DNA of 40,874 nt from the NCBI GenBank assembly GCA_029287615.1, contig JARFQV010000357.1:1-40874 (forward strand), in the 5' to 3' direction. The DNA comes from Pseudomonadota bacterium (GTDB lineage Bacteria > Pseudomonadota > Gammaproteobacteria > UBA9214). Below, piece after piece: positions 11,083-19,626 of the stretch (its first letter is position 1; each line of letters begins with the position of its first letter). The notes below the pieces were generated by a model. That model worked only from the letters and a program-made list of their open reading frames with translations, was not told the origin of the DNA and did not search any database. A program made the translations under genes and the position numbers.

Positions 11083-12456
11083 CTAACTGTGAATCAGACC
11101 GATGGCCTCACCCATCCGTACGGGATTATCGGCCTGTATATCCGGTTCCCATTCCGCCTGCCCCGGACCATAGAGTACGATGACCGTTGATCCCATGTTG
11201 AAACGACCCATTTCCTCACCACGATCGAGCTGAATACCGGGTTGTTCTGCTCGATAGCTTGTCACCTCAATATGGTCTCTGTGAGGAGGAGTGACCACCC
11301 CGGACCAAACGGTTTCAATACAACCAACGAAGACTGCACCGATCAATACCATGGCCATGGGCCCGCTAGTGGTATCGAAGACAGCCGCCATCCGCTCATT
11401 GCGGGCAAACAGATCGGGGATGGACCGGGTGGTATGCGGAGCAACACTGAAAAGTCGGCCCGGGATATATACGGTTTCCTGCAATCGCCCGCCGGTTGGC
11501 ATATGCACGCGATGATAATCGCGCGGTGACAGATACAGGGTGGCAAAGATACCGTCCTGAAATGGTGCTGCCCGTTCCGCATCGCCGCCCAGCAATTCGA
11601 CCAGAGAGAAAGACCTGCCCTTTGCCTGGAAGATGCGCCCGTCTGCTATGCGGCCGATCTGGCTGATCCGGCCGTCGACGGGGCTGATTATGCTGTCATC
11701 TGTACCGTGTAGCGGGCGTGCGCCTTGCCTGAGGGCGCGGGTAAAAAAGCTGTTGAAGCTGGGAAACCCGTGCGGATCTGTGATACGGGCATCCGCCAGG
11801 TCAATCCGGTAGTGATCAATGAACCAGCCGATCATTGCATTCTTCCAGGGCTCCCACTGCCATCGGGCAGCAGAGTACATGGCCCGGGATAGCAGGTGAT
11901 GGGGGAGGGGATATAACGGCAGCGACCGGATATAGTCAGTCAGGCTGGCCGAGCTTTGTTGTTGCATGTCCATAGGGTACTTCTGTATTGAGTGGTGGTG
12001 ATGGTGGTGATGCTGCGGTTGCTGATCCCCGCCCTTGCGTACCGTTGCGTCGAACTGGAATCGTGTATCGTCGGAAAGATGAAACAGGAAGTCGACCGTA
12101 TCACCCTCTTTAAGCGGGTTGCCGGGGTTCATCAACATCAGGTGTCTCCCTCCCGGTTCCAGAACCAGCTCTCCTCCTGCCGGTACAATCAGCCCCGCCT
12201 GCGGGACCATGCGGGCGATACCGTCCTCGAGTACCGTTCGGTGAATCTCCACGGAACCGAACTGCGGGCTGTCGATACCCACCACGGTGATGTCGCCACT
12301 GCCATTATTGACCAGTGTCATGTAAGCGGCCAGTACCTCTGCGGTCGGTGGTCCCTCGCGAACCCAGGCTTCCCTGATGACCAGTGGCATCTCCTCCGCC
12401 AGGGACGGACTGGCTTGCAGCAGGAGGCTGATCAGTGGATAGAGCAGATATTTCAT
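11083..12456 (-). CDS. psd: PCuAC copper chaperone fused in frame to phosphatidylserine decarboxylase
   Basis: One uninterrupted 457-codon frame encodes two proteins that are normally separate. Residues 1-20 form a signal peptide (ending SPSLA, cleavage before EE). Residues 21-148 are a PCuAC (DUF461) domain with the full copper motif H72-x10-M83-x21-H105-x-M107. Residues 149-155 are seven His. Residues 162-457 (from MDMQQQ) form a complete phosphatidylserine decarboxylase with the self-processing site FNMGST (Ser423 becomes the pyruvoyl group); it makes phosphatidylethanolamine. The start overlaps the Sco1 stop as ATGA. The topology conflicts: PCuAC is periplasmic, while bacterial Psd works on the cytoplasmic face. 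It may be a true fusion, or two genes joined by a sequence error, since Psd has its own in-frame ATG. Confidence 0.88.
   Translation of the reverse strand: MKYLLYPLISLLLQASPSLAEEMPLVIREAWVREGPPTAEVLAAYMTLVNNGSGDITVVGIDSPQFGSVEIHRTVLEDGIARMVPQAGLIVPAGGELVLEPGGRHLMLMNPGNPLKEGDTVDFLFHLSDDTRFQFDATVRKGGDQQPQHHHHHHHSIQKYPMDMQQQSSASLTDYIRSLPLYPLPHHLLSRAMYSAARWQWEPWKNAMIGWFIDHYRIDLADARITDPHGFPSFNSFFTRALRQGARPLHGTDDSIISPVDGRISQIGRIADGRIFQAKGRSFSLVELLGGDAERAAPFQDGIFATLYLSPRDYHRVHMPTGGRLQETVYIPGRLFSVAPHTTRSIPDLFARNERMAAVFDTTSGPMAMVLIGAVFVGCIETVWSGVVTPPHRDHIEVTSYRAEQPGIQLDRGEEMGRFNMGSTVIVLYGPGQAEWEPDIQADNPVRMGEAIGLIHS
11971..11984 (-). promoter_or_regulatory. Possible internal translation start for the Psd part
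   Basis: On the minus strand AGAAG (11984-11980) lies 6 nt before an in-frame ATG (11973-11971) that begins MDMQQQSSAS, exactly where a normal Psd would start. This weak Shine-Dalgarno could allow a separate cytoplasmic Psd of 296 residues to be made from the same message as the fusion. Confidence 0.4.
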
Positions 12457-13121
12457 TGTGTTTCTTCGTAGTAACGGGCGATCTTGATAAAGTCTGCTTC
12501 GATTTGGGATGCCGAAAGAGGAGGCGAGAAAAGACCATAGAACCGGCCTTGTGGATCGACAAGCAGCACGGAAGCGGTGTGGTCCACGAGGTAACCAACG
12601 CCGTTCCCCTCATTGACACGCATGTGCATAATGCCCAGAAAGCGGGTCAGTCCTTCAATTGCCTCGGGAGGACCGGTGAGGCCCGAAAATTCCTTGTTGT
12701 AGTATGGTACGAATTGCGCAAGTCTCTCGGGAGTATCCCTTTCAGGATCGACGGAGACAAACAGGAACCGCGCATCCAGACTGCTTTCCGGGTTTGACTC
12801 GAGCCGGGTCGCCACACTGTTCAGGACGGAAAGTGTGGTCGGGCAGACATCCGGGCAATGTGTATATCCGAAGAACAGGAAGTTCCAGTGGCCGATCAAA
12901 TCATCCGGGGTAAAGGATTCTCCCTTGTGATTGACCAGTTCGAAGGCAGGCAGATCGCGGGGACCCGGCAAAAGGGTCGCCCGGATATCATCCGGGACCG
13001 GTACGGTCTTCGGAGAAAATATCTGGCTGCCAACCCAGAGACCCGCAGCGGCGGCGGCGATTGCCAGCCACCAGATCTGGTGTACCATTCCCGCTTTCTT
13101 CTGTGGTGTCGTATTGTTCAT
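12453..13121 (-). CDS. Sco1/SenC-family copper metallochaperone
   Basis: Sco proteins are membrane-anchored thioredoxin-fold copper carriers or thiol reductases that mature the CuA centre of cytochrome c oxidase on the periplasmic side. The 222-residue protein has an N-terminal membrane anchor (about residues 15-34), the copper site C89-x3-C93 in THCPDVCPTTL, and the third ligand His181 in VDHTAS. Its stop overlaps the next ATG by 4 nt, so it is translationally coupled to the PCuAC domain, which is its usual functional partner. No cytochrome oxidase subunits are in the window. Confidence 0.93.
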   Translation of the reverse strand: MNNTTPQKKAGMVHQIWWLAIAAAAAGLWVGSQIFSPKTVPVPDDIRATLLPGPRDLPAFELVNHKGESFTPDDLIGHWNFLFFGYTHCPDVCPTTLSVLNSVATRLESNPESSLDARFLFVSVDPERDTPERLAQFVPYYNKEFSGLTGPPEAIEGLTRFLGIMHMRVNEGNGVGYLVDHTASVLLVDPQGRFYGLFSPPLSASQIEADFIKIARYYEETQ

Positions 13122-13182
13122 GGGGCGGCATTATCCCATAGGGGCGTTGTGCTTCATATATCACCCGATATTTATTAATATA

Positions 13183-13231
13183 GTTAATAATAACAATAAT
13201 AAATATACTAAACATAAAGTAAATTATTAAC
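13183..13231. promoter_or_regulatory. Inverted repeat in the AT-rich divergent sco1/prmB region
   Basis: GTTAATAAT (13183-13191) and ATTATTAAC (13223-13231) form a perfect 9-bp inverted repeat with a 31-nt spacer. It lies in an AT-rich island of roughly 80 bp inside an otherwise GC-rich region. A TATACT box (13204-13209) lies in the spacer. The position between two divergent genes suggests promoter DNA and possibly a regulator site. No regulator can be named. Confidence 0.35.
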
Positions 13232-13294
13232 TGTGGCGGTGTCCCTGGTACCACTTCTTCCAGTCGACAAGCCAGTGGATGTGTGCATTATGCT

Positions 13295-14203
13295 ATGAAA
13301 GAGTCCAATCTACCGGCGCAGGAGCTGAAGACCGTACGGGATTTTATTCGCTGGGGTGCCAGTTACCTTGGCCAGGCGAAACTGACGTATGGCCACGGGA
13401 CGGACAATGCCCTTGATGAGGCCGCTTGTCTGGTTCTGCATGCAGTACACCTTCCCCATGATATTCCGGATCATTTCCTGGATGGAGTGCTGACACAAAC
13501 CGAGCGACAAAAAGTGCTGGAGTTACTGCAGGACCGTGTAGCTACCCGCCGGCCGGCGGCCTATCTGATACATGAGGCCTGGTTCGCCGGGCTAAGATTT
13601 TATGTCGATGAGAGTGTGCTGGTGCCTCGTTCGCCGCTGGCGGAACTGATCGGAAATAACCTGGCCCCCTGGGTGGAGGAAGGGCGGGTTCGGCATATAC
13701 TGGATCTGTGTACGGGTAGTGGATGCATCGGTATTGCCTGCGCGGTTGCCTTTCCGGATGCCTGGGTCGATGCGGTGGATATTTCACCCGAGGCCTTGTC
13801 GGTTGCCCGGCGAAACGTCGCTGCGCATCATCTGGAGGATCGAGTCAGGATAATTCAGTCTGACCTGTTTACCAGTCTGGATGATTCCACCTATGACGTC
13901 ATTATATCCAATCCTCCCTATGTGCCGCACAATGTCATGGCTGAACTGGATAAGGAATACCGCCACGAGCCAGCGCTGGGTCTGGTGGCGGGTGAGGATG
14001 GGCTGGACATCATCCGGCGGATCCTGTCGGACGCAGCCGCTTACCTGAATGAGGACGGGGTGCTGATCGTTGAGGTGGGTGACAGTCAGGAGATGGTTCT
14101 GCAACAATATCCCGAAATACCTTTTCTATGGCTGGAGTTCGAACATGGCGGTCATGGTGTATTCCTTCTGGAGAAAGAGCAACTGATCGCCTGGCAGGCG
14201 TGA
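13295..14203 (+). CDS. prmB: 50S ribosomal protein uL3 glutamine methyltransferase
   Basis: PrmB methylates a glutamine side chain of ribosomal protein uL3 using SAM. The protein (302 residues from ATG 13295) has the PrmB-type N-terminal region with TYGHGTDNALDEA and VLVPRSPLAELI, the SAM-binding stretch ILDLCTGSGCIGIA, and the catalytic NPPY tetrapeptide (ISNPPYVP). These N-terminal features separate it from its paralogue PrmC. An in-frame GTG at 13283 is an alternative start. In many gammaproteobacteria prmB lies just before aroC, as here apart from two small genes. Confidence 0.95.
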   Translation: MKESNLPAQELKTVRDFIRWGASYLGQAKLTYGHGTDNALDEAACLVLHAVHLPHDIPDHFLDGVLTQTERQKVLELLQDRVATRRPAAYLIHEAWFAGLRFYVDESVLVPRSPLAELIGNNLAPWVEEGRVRHILDLCTGSGCIGIACAVAFPDAWVDAVDISPEALSVARRNVAAHHLEDRVRIIQSDLFTSLDDSTYDVIISNPPYVPHNVMAELDKEYRHEPALGLVAGEDGLDIIRRILSDAAAYLNEDGVLIVEVGDSQEMVLQQYPEIPFLWLEFEHGGHGVFLLEKEQLIAWQA

Positions 14204-14288
14204 TCAGCCTGAATCATCGTACATAACCTTGCCTGGACGCCGGCATCCCAGCGCGATTGGTTTACTGAATGAAGATGGAGCAGTATTG

Positions 14289-14600
14289 ATGAGTATGCGT
14301 CCGGCGACACCGGAAGACTATGCCGGTCTTGTGGATCAGGCCTTGTTCGAGATGGATGCCCTTCGGCAAGCCGCCGATTGGGATACGGATTCGCCTGACA
14401 GTGAAATGCCGTATCTTGATTACCTGGAGACCGAGGTGCGAAAGCTGCGGGCTTCCATGGCGGATGGCAGTTACCACTTCGGCAGGGTCGATCTCCCGTT
14501 CATGTCGATGGTCAGGAAGCTGGATGAGGATACGTTGCCATTCAGAAAACTGTTCTATGTCATCAATGCCACTCATCGGGAGGGGCTTGATGCGGGCTAG
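14289..14600 (+). CDS. Small conserved-looking protein of unknown function
   Basis: The frame encodes 103 residues from ATG 14289 (MSMRPATPEDYAGLVDQAL), with GGAG 8 nt upstream. An earlier in-frame start at 14229 lacks such a site. The protein is acidic, with no signal peptide or membrane segment. It has ordered stretches such as LDYLETEVRKLRASMADGSY and DLPFMSMVRKLDEDTLPFRK and looks like a folded helical cytoplasmic protein. I do not recognise a named family. It sits between prmB and a small convergent gene. Its stop TAG lies in the palindrome GGGCTAGCCC (14594-14603). Confidence 0.7.
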   Translation: MSMRPATPEDYAGLVDQALFEMDALRQAADWDTDSPDSEMPYLDYLETEVRKLRASMADGSYHFGRVDLPFMSMVRKLDEDTLPFRKLFYVINATHREGLDAG

Positions 14601-14654
14601 CCCGGGTACCCGGCGATGGATAAGTATGGTTCGCAGTACTGGCCAGGACCCAAA

Positions 14655-14855
14655 TCAGTACTTGCTGCGATAGATCAGCCCGGGCTTGATCAGAATCTCG
14701 TCTCTGCCCAGCTGATCGAGGGGAAATTCCCCGTCGATGTTGGTTGCTATCCGGTCAAATACATAGGTGCTGTCATTGGACTGGATGGTTTCATAGATCG
14801 GTTGCCCCAGATAGATTCCAACTTTCTGGTTGTTCTGAACGCTTGGGTGGGCCAC
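14655..14855 (-). CDS. Small protein of unknown function (66 residues)
   Basis: The frame starts with GTG (14855-14853), preceded on the minus strand by a strong GAGGAG about 9 nt upstream. The product begins MAHPSVQNNQKVGIYLGQPI. It has no signal peptide, membrane segment or cysteines, and alternates short strand-like segments (KVGIYLGQPIYETI, STYVFDRIATNI, DEILIKPGLIYRSKY), which suggests a small beta-rich fold. I do not recognise the family. The good ribosome-binding site, the position between aroC (divergent) and the 14289 gene (convergent), and the lack of any competing frame support it as real. Confidence 0.6.
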   Translation of the reverse strand: MAHPSVQNNQKVGIYLGQPIYETIQSNDSTYVFDRIATNIDGEFPLDQLGRDEILIKPGLIYRSKY

Positions 14856-15024
14856 TGTTTTGCTCCTCGTGATGGGTCAGACAGATAGATGCAGATAGCT
14901 ATAATCTCCATTCGGCAAATGAACGGGTAACTTGAACGATTTCCGGGCATCCAGGAAAACGCGACGCAGCGCATGCAACCCGTTACAATTCTGTTGATTG
15001 AAGGCCACCAGATCAGGAACATCC

Positions 15025-16119
15025 ATGTCCGGTAATACATTTGGTAAACTGTTTACGGTCACCAGTTGCGGCGAAAGCCACGGGCCAGCCCTGGGGTGCA
15101 TCGTGGATGGCTGTCCTCCGGGGATGAAACTGGCCGCTGATGACTTGCAGCGTGACCTCGACCGACGCAAGCCAGGCAAGTCAAGGCATACCACACAGCG
15201 TCGCGAGGCGGACGAGGTCCAGATTCTATCCGGGGTGTTCGAGGGCAAGACCACGGGGACGCCTATTGGCCTGTTGATCCTCAATACGGACCAGCGCTCG
15301 AAGGACTATTCGAAGATCATGGACCGGTTTCGTCCGGGGCATGCCGATTACACGTATCAGCAGAAATACGGTATCCGGGACTATCGGGGGGGTGGTCGCT
15401 CATCGGCGCGTGAAACGGCGATGCGGGTCGCAGCAGGGGCGATCGCAAAGAAATATCTCCATCAACGCTATGGAATACGTATCAGGGGCTACCTGGCCCG
15501 GCTGGGACCAATTGGTCTGGAGCCCGTGGATCTCGATAGCGTGGACGATAACCCCTTTTTCTCGCCCGACCCCGGTAGGGTGGAGGAACTGGAGAAATAT
15601 ATGGATGCCTTGCGAAAGGAGGGCAACTCGATCGGGGCGAGGGTTAACGTAGTAGCCAGCGGGGTACCCCCCGGTCTTGGTGAGCCGGTTTTTGATCGTC
15701 TCGATGCCGATATCGCGCATGCCCTGATGAGCATCAATGCAGTCAAGGGGGTGGAGATCGGCGCAGGTTTTGCTTCAGTCGAGCAGAAAGGTACCGAGCA
15801 CCGGGACGAAATTACACCGGATGGTTTTCTGAGTAATCATGCCGGAGGGGTTCTGGGCGGCATCTCTTCCGGTCAGGAGATACTCGCGAGTATCGCATTG
15901 AAACCCACCTCGAGTATTCGTCTGCCGGGACGGACGGTCGATCGGCAGGGGGGGGCGGTCGAGGTGATTACCACCGGCCGGCATGATCCCTGTGTCGGCA
16001 TTCGTGCAACGCCGATTGCGGAGGCCATGCTTGCTATCGTCCTGATGGACCATGTCCTGCGTCACAGGGCCCAGAATGCGGACGTAGGGTTGAAATTGCC
16101 GCCGGTGCCCGGTACATAG
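15025..16119 (+). CDS. aroC: Chorismate synthase
   Basis: AroC converts EPSP to chorismate, the branch point for Trp, Phe, Tyr and folate, using reduced FMN. The protein (364 residues from ATG 15025, [20 protein letters not shown]) has the three family signatures: [16 protein letters not shown], the [15 protein letters not shown] region, and [12 protein letters not shown]. The longer frame from 14998 adds nine residues not typical of the family. A hairpin (16149-16182) separates it from the downstream transporter. Confidence 0.97.
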   Translation: MSGNTFGKLFTVTSCGESHGPALGCIVDGCPPGMKLAADDLQRDLDRRKPGKSRHTTQRREADEVQILSGVFEGKTTGTPIGLLILNTDQRSKDYSKIMDRFRPGHADYTYQQKYGIRDYRGGGRSSARETAMRVAAGAIAKKYLHQRYGIRIRGYLARLGPIGLEPVDLDSVDDNPFFSPDPGRVEELEKYMDALRKEGNSIGARVNVVASGVPPGLGEPVFDRLDADIAHALMSINAVKGVEIGAGFASVEQKGTEHRDEITPDGFLSNHAGGVLGGISSGQEILASIALKPTSSIRLPGRTVDRQGGAVEVITTGRHDPCVGIRATPIAEAMLAIVLMDHVLRHRAQNADVGLKLPPVPGT

Positions 16120-16148
16120 GGGTTGATCTCCCTTGTAGAAATCTCCCG

Positions 16149-16182
16149 GCTGACCGTCACTGCCAGCCATTGACTGGTCAGC
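16149..16182. terminator. Hairpin between aroC and the MFS gene
   Basis: GCTGACC (16149-16155) and GGTCAGC (16176-16182) form a perfect 7-bp inverted repeat. Further partial pairing inside the loop (GTCA with TTGAC) is possible. No T-run follows, so termination would be weak or Rho-dependent. It could instead be an RNA processing or stability element. Confidence 0.3.
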
Positions 16183-16192
16183 TAAACATTCC

Positions 16193-17326
16193 ATGATCTA
16201 CTGGCGGTTGTCCGCATTCTATCTGTTTTATTTCGCCTCATTGGGAGCATTGGTTCCCTACTGGAGCGTCTATCTGAAGTCGCTTGGTTTCGATGTGGTG
16301 CAGATCGGCGAACTGGTTGCCATCCTTATGGCAACCAAGATCGTGGCCCCCAACGTGTGGGGCTGGATCGCGGACCACACCGGCAGACGCATGTCGATCA
16401 TTCGCATGGCGTCATTGCTGGCAGCGATTTCATTTATCGGTGTCTTCCTCGGCAGCAGTTACTGGTGGATGGCGCTGGTGATGTCCGTCTTCAGCTTCTT
16501 CTGGAATGCCTCGCTGCCCCAGTTCGAGGCAACCACCATGAACCATCTCGGAGATCAAACCCATCGTTACAGCAGTATTCGCCTCTGGGGTTCTATCGGT
16601 TTTATCCTTGCCGTGGCAGGACTGGGTTTCATCCTTGAAAGGCACAGCGTCGACTGGTTGCCCATCATCATTATCGGTCTCTTCGCGGCGATCTGGCTGA
16701 GCAGCCTGTATGTTCCGGAGCGGGCGGCCGGTCATCAGTCACTGGATAACGAGCCATTGCTCAGGGTGCTGGGTCGCAGGGAAGTCCTTTCATTGCTGAT
16801 AGTCAGTTTCCTGGTACAGGCAAGTCATGGTCCCTACTATACATTTTTTACACTTTATCTTGAGGGTTACGGGTATTCCCGTGGCGTGATCGGCCAGTTA
16901 TGGGCCTTGGGTGTGGTAGCGGAAATCGGCGTTTTTCTGGTTATGCACCGCTGGTTGCCCCGTTACGGCGCACGTCGTTTGTTGCTGGTTGCCTTGCTGT
17001 TGACGACGCTACGCTGGCTATTGATCGGAAAGCTTGCCGGTAACGGGTGGGTGGTTGCCTTTGCCCAGACGCTGCATGCAGCCAGTTTCGGTATGTATCA
17101 TGTGGTTGTGATCTACATGATTCATAATATGTTTACGGGTGTTCACCAGGGACGGGGGCAGGCCCTGTACAGCAGCCTGAGTTTTGGAGCGGGTGGTGCT
17201 GCCGGCAGCCTGATCAGCGGATACCTGTGGAATGGCTTCGGTCCACAGTGGATGTACCTGGCCGCAGCGGTGATGAGTGCCTGCGCAGTGTGGGTGACCT
17301 GGCAGGGAATTTCTGACCGCTGGTAG
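16193..17326 (+). CDS. Major facilitator superfamily transporter (HcaT/MFS_1-like)
   Basis: This is a hydrophobic 377-residue protein with about twelve membrane segments. The loop between helices 2 and 3 has the MFS-like pattern WGWIADHTGRRMSI, and SSIRLWGSIGFI resembles the HcaT/LacY-like branch sometimes annotated as phenylpropionate permease. The substrate cannot be read from the sequence. It starts 73 nt after aroC on the same strand and ends about 226 nt before leuC. Confidence 0.85.
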   Translation: MIYWRLSAFYLFYFASLGALVPYWSVYLKSLGFDVVQIGELVAILMATKIVAPNVWGWIADHTGRRMSIIRMASLLAAISFIGVFLGSSYWWMALVMSVFSFFWNASLPQFEATTMNHLGDQTHRYSSIRLWGSIGFILAVAGLGFILERHSVDWLPIIIIGLFAAIWLSSLYVPERAAGHQSLDNEPLLRVLGRREVLSLLIVSFLVQASHGPYYTFFTLYLEGYGYSRGVIGQLWALGVVAEIGVFLVMHRWLPRYGARRLLLVALLLTTLRWLLIGKLAGNGWVVAFAQTLHAASFGMYHVVVIYMIHNMFTGVHQGRGQALYSSLSFGAGGAAGSLISGYLWNGFGPQWMYLAAAVMSACAVWVTWQGISDRW

Positions 17327-17361
17327 AGACTATTGTCCATGTTTTCATGGTGCGCTTGATT

Positions 17362-17367
17362 TATAAT
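17362..17367 (+). promoter_or_regulatory. -10 element candidate upstream of leuC
   Basis: A perfect TATAAT hexamer lies in the 226-nt gap between the MFS gene and leuC, about 186 nt before the leuC ATG. No good -35 box lies at 16-18 nt, so the match is weak. The long implied leader could hold leucine control, but I see no convincing leader peptide followed by an attenuator. Confidence 0.3.
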
Positions 17368-17552
17368 GCACCGTTTGTATATCCAGGAACAGACTGATCT
17401 GCTGCTGACAAGCCTGATTGGCCAGAATTACCGATCAATCCCGTTATACAGGGGCACTATGCGCCTGAATGACCGGAAAATCCGGATCTGCCAGTCTTGC
17501 CCTCGCCGCGATCGCAATTCCCGGGCAGGCATCTTGGGGCTGGACAGGAGAT

Positions 17553-18956
17553 ATGGTCGGCAAAACACTGTATGACAAATTATGGGACGCCCATGTGGTG
17601 CGGGTCGATAATGACGGCACCGCGCTTCTGTATATAGATCGGCATCTGGTGCATGAGGTTACCTCGCCTCAGGCCTTTGAGGGTCTGCGGCTTGCCAGCA
17701 GAAAACCATGGCGCCCGCACGCTATTCTTGCCGTGCCGGATCACAATGTTCCCACGGTATCCCGCAGCGAGGGAATCGATGATCCGATTTCGAGGCTGCA
17801 GGTGGAAACCCTGGGCAGTAATTGTACTGAATTCGGTATAACCGAATTTTCGATGGGTGATCCCCGGCAGGGTATCGTGCATGTCATCGGACCGGAGCAG
17901 GGCGCGACACTTCCGGGAATGACAGTGGTCTGCGGTGATTCCCATACTTCCACCCACGGTGCATTCGGGGCTCTGGCATTCGGTATCGGTACATCGGAGG
18001 TTGAGCATGTACTGGCTACCCAGTGTCTTATCCAGAAGAAATCAGGGAACCTGCAGATACGGGTGGAGGGTAAGGCGGGACCCGGTGTTTCTGCCAAGGA
18101 TATCGCCCTGGCGATCATCGGACATATTGGCACAGCCGGCGGTACCGGTTATGCAATCGAGTTTGCCGGCTCCGCAATCCGTAGCCTGAGCATGGAAGGT
18201 AGAATGACCCTGTGTAACATGGCAATCGAGGCAGGGGCACGGGCCGGCATGATTGCGGTTGATGAGGTTACGCTGGACTATCTTGCCGGCAGGCCCTATG
18301 CCCCGAAAGGTGATGAGTGGTTGAAAGCGGCATCGGTATGGGCGGATCTGAAAAGTGACGATGATGCCCGTTTCGACAAGGTGGTGAGCTTGGATGCCAC
18401 GGACATCTCTCCCCAGGTCACCTGGGGGACTTCGCCGGAGATGGTGGTATCGGTGGATTCCAGGATTCCTGATCCGGAAAATGAGCCGGACCCGGTAAAG
18501 CGGGAAGGGATGAAACGGGCCCTTGTATACATGGCACTTGAGCCGGGAACACCGATCACCGAGATCAGGCCCGACAGGGTGTTTATTGGTTCCTGCACCA
18601 ATGCACGAATAGAGGATCTGCGAGAGGCTGCGCAAATTGCGCAAGGACGCAAACTCAACGAAAGCATAAAGCAGGCGATCGTGGTACCGGGCTCCGGGCT
18701 GGTAAAGCGCCAGGCGGAAGATGAGGGCCTGGATAAAATCTTCCTGGATGCCGGCTTTGAATGGCGGGAGCCGGGCTGTTCAATGTGTCTGGCAATGAAT
18801 GCTGACCGGCTGGAGCCGGGAGAACGCTGTGCCTCCACATCGAACAGAAACTTCGAGGGGCGTCAGGGGCAGGGTGGTCGCACTCATCTGGTCAGTCCGG
18901 CAACCGCAGCAGCGGCGGCGGTTGCCGGTCACTTTGTCGATGTGAATGAGTTTTAA
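17553..18956 (+). CDS. leuC: 3-isopropylmalate dehydratase large subunit
   Basis: LeuC with LeuD isomerises 2- to 3-isopropylmalate in leucine synthesis and carries a [4Fe-4S] cluster. The protein (467 residues from ATG 17553, [16 protein letters not shown]) has the cluster cysteines in [10 protein letters not shown] and in [11 protein letters not shown], plus [23 protein letters not shown] (shown here as [14 protein letters not shown] and LAFGIGTS). GGACAGGAGAT precedes the ATG. The longer frame from 17469 adds 28 residues absent from the family. The leuD ATG follows the TAA with no gap. Confidence 0.97.
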   Translation: MVGKTLYDKLWDAHVVRVDNDGTALLYIDRHLVHEVTSPQAFEGLRLASRKPWRPHAILAVPDHNVPTVSRSEGIDDPISRLQVETLGSNCTEFGITEFSMGDPRQGIVHVIGPEQGATLPGMTVVCGDSHTSTHGAFGALAFGIGTSEVEHVLATQCLIQKKSGNLQIRVEGKAGPGVSAKDIALAIIGHIGTAGGTGYAIEFAGSAIRSLSMEGRMTLCNMAIEAGARAGMIAVDEVTLDYLAGRPYAPKGDEWLKAASVWADLKSDDDARFDKVVSLDATDISPQVTWGTSPEMVVSVDSRIPDPENEPDPVKREGMKRALVYMALEPGTPITEIRPDRVFIGSCTNARIEDLREAAQIAQGRKLNESIKQAIVVPGSGLVKRQAEDEGLDKIFLDAGFEWREPGCSMCLAMNADRLEPGERCASTSNRNFEGRQGQGGRTHLVSPATAAAAAVAGHFVDVNEF

Positions 18957-19604
18957 ATGGAAAAATTCGAGACACTGTCAGCTATTGTCGTTCCTCTGGA
19001 TCGGCATAATGTCGATACAGACGCGATTATTCCCAAGCAGTTTCTGAAATCCATTCATCGCAGCGGTTTCGGGCCCAATCTGTTTGATGAGTGGCGTTAC
19101 CTGGATCGTGGTGAGCCCGGCATGGATAACAGCAGCCGGCCGCTAAATCCTGACTTCGTGCTCAACCAGCCGCGCTACAAAGGCGCCGGGATATTACTGG
19201 CACGTGAAAATTTCGGTTGTGGTTCATCCAGGGAACATGCCGTGTGGGCATTGCTGGATGCCGGGTTCCGGGTTGTTATTGCCCCGAGTTTTGCAGATAT
19301 CTTCCACAACAACTGCTTCAAGAACGGTGTACTTCCTATAAGCATCGATACGGGGATCGTGGATGATCTGTTCAGGGCGGTTGAGGAAACGCCGGGTTAC
19401 AGGCTTTCGGTTGACCTCGAGCGGCAAATCATAGAAAAGCCCGACGGGGAATTGACACGGTTTGATATCGATGGGTTTCACAGACAGTGTCTACTGGAGG
19501 GACTGGATGATATTGGGATGACCCTGAAGCACCGGGAAGCCATACGCCGGTACGAGGAAAGGAGGCGAAAGGATGCCCCCTGGCTATTTAATAAAATAGA
19601 TTAG
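18957..19604 (+). CDS. leuD: 3-isopropylmalate dehydratase small subunit
   Basis: LeuD supplies the swivelling domain of isopropylmalate isomerase. The 215-residue protein starts [20 protein letters not shown] and carries the family motifs [14 protein letters not shown] and [15 protein letters not shown], which include the substrate-specificity and anion-binding residues. It abuts leuC directly and is followed 22 nt later by leuB. Confidence 0.97.
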   Translation: MEKFETLSAIVVPLDRHNVDTDAIIPKQFLKSIHRSGFGPNLFDEWRYLDRGEPGMDNSSRPLNPDFVLNQPRYKGAGILLARENFGCGSSREHAVWALLDAGFRVVIAPSFADIFHNNCFKNGVLPISIDTGIVDDLFRAVEETPGYRLSVDLERQIIEKPDGELTRFDIDGFHRQCLLEGLDDIGMTLKHREAIRRYEERRRKDAPWLFNKID

Positions 19605-19626
19605 GAATATTATATAATATATTGTT

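Noticed and set aside
11990-12010. CAC/CAT repeat as a phase-variation tract
   Set aside because: The unit is a triplet, so slippage would keep the frame and only change the number of His residues in the PCuAC tail.
14603-14614. 12-bp palindrome CCGGGTACCCGG as an attachment or recombination site
   Set aside because: It is short and GC-rich, with no integrase or repeat partner. It is better viewed as part of the convergent gene-end region.
17366-17575. Possible leucine leader peptide (contains three adjacent Leu codons) before leuC
   Set aside because: It starts inside the candidate -10 box, runs past the leuC start, and is not followed by alternative attenuator stems or a T-run.
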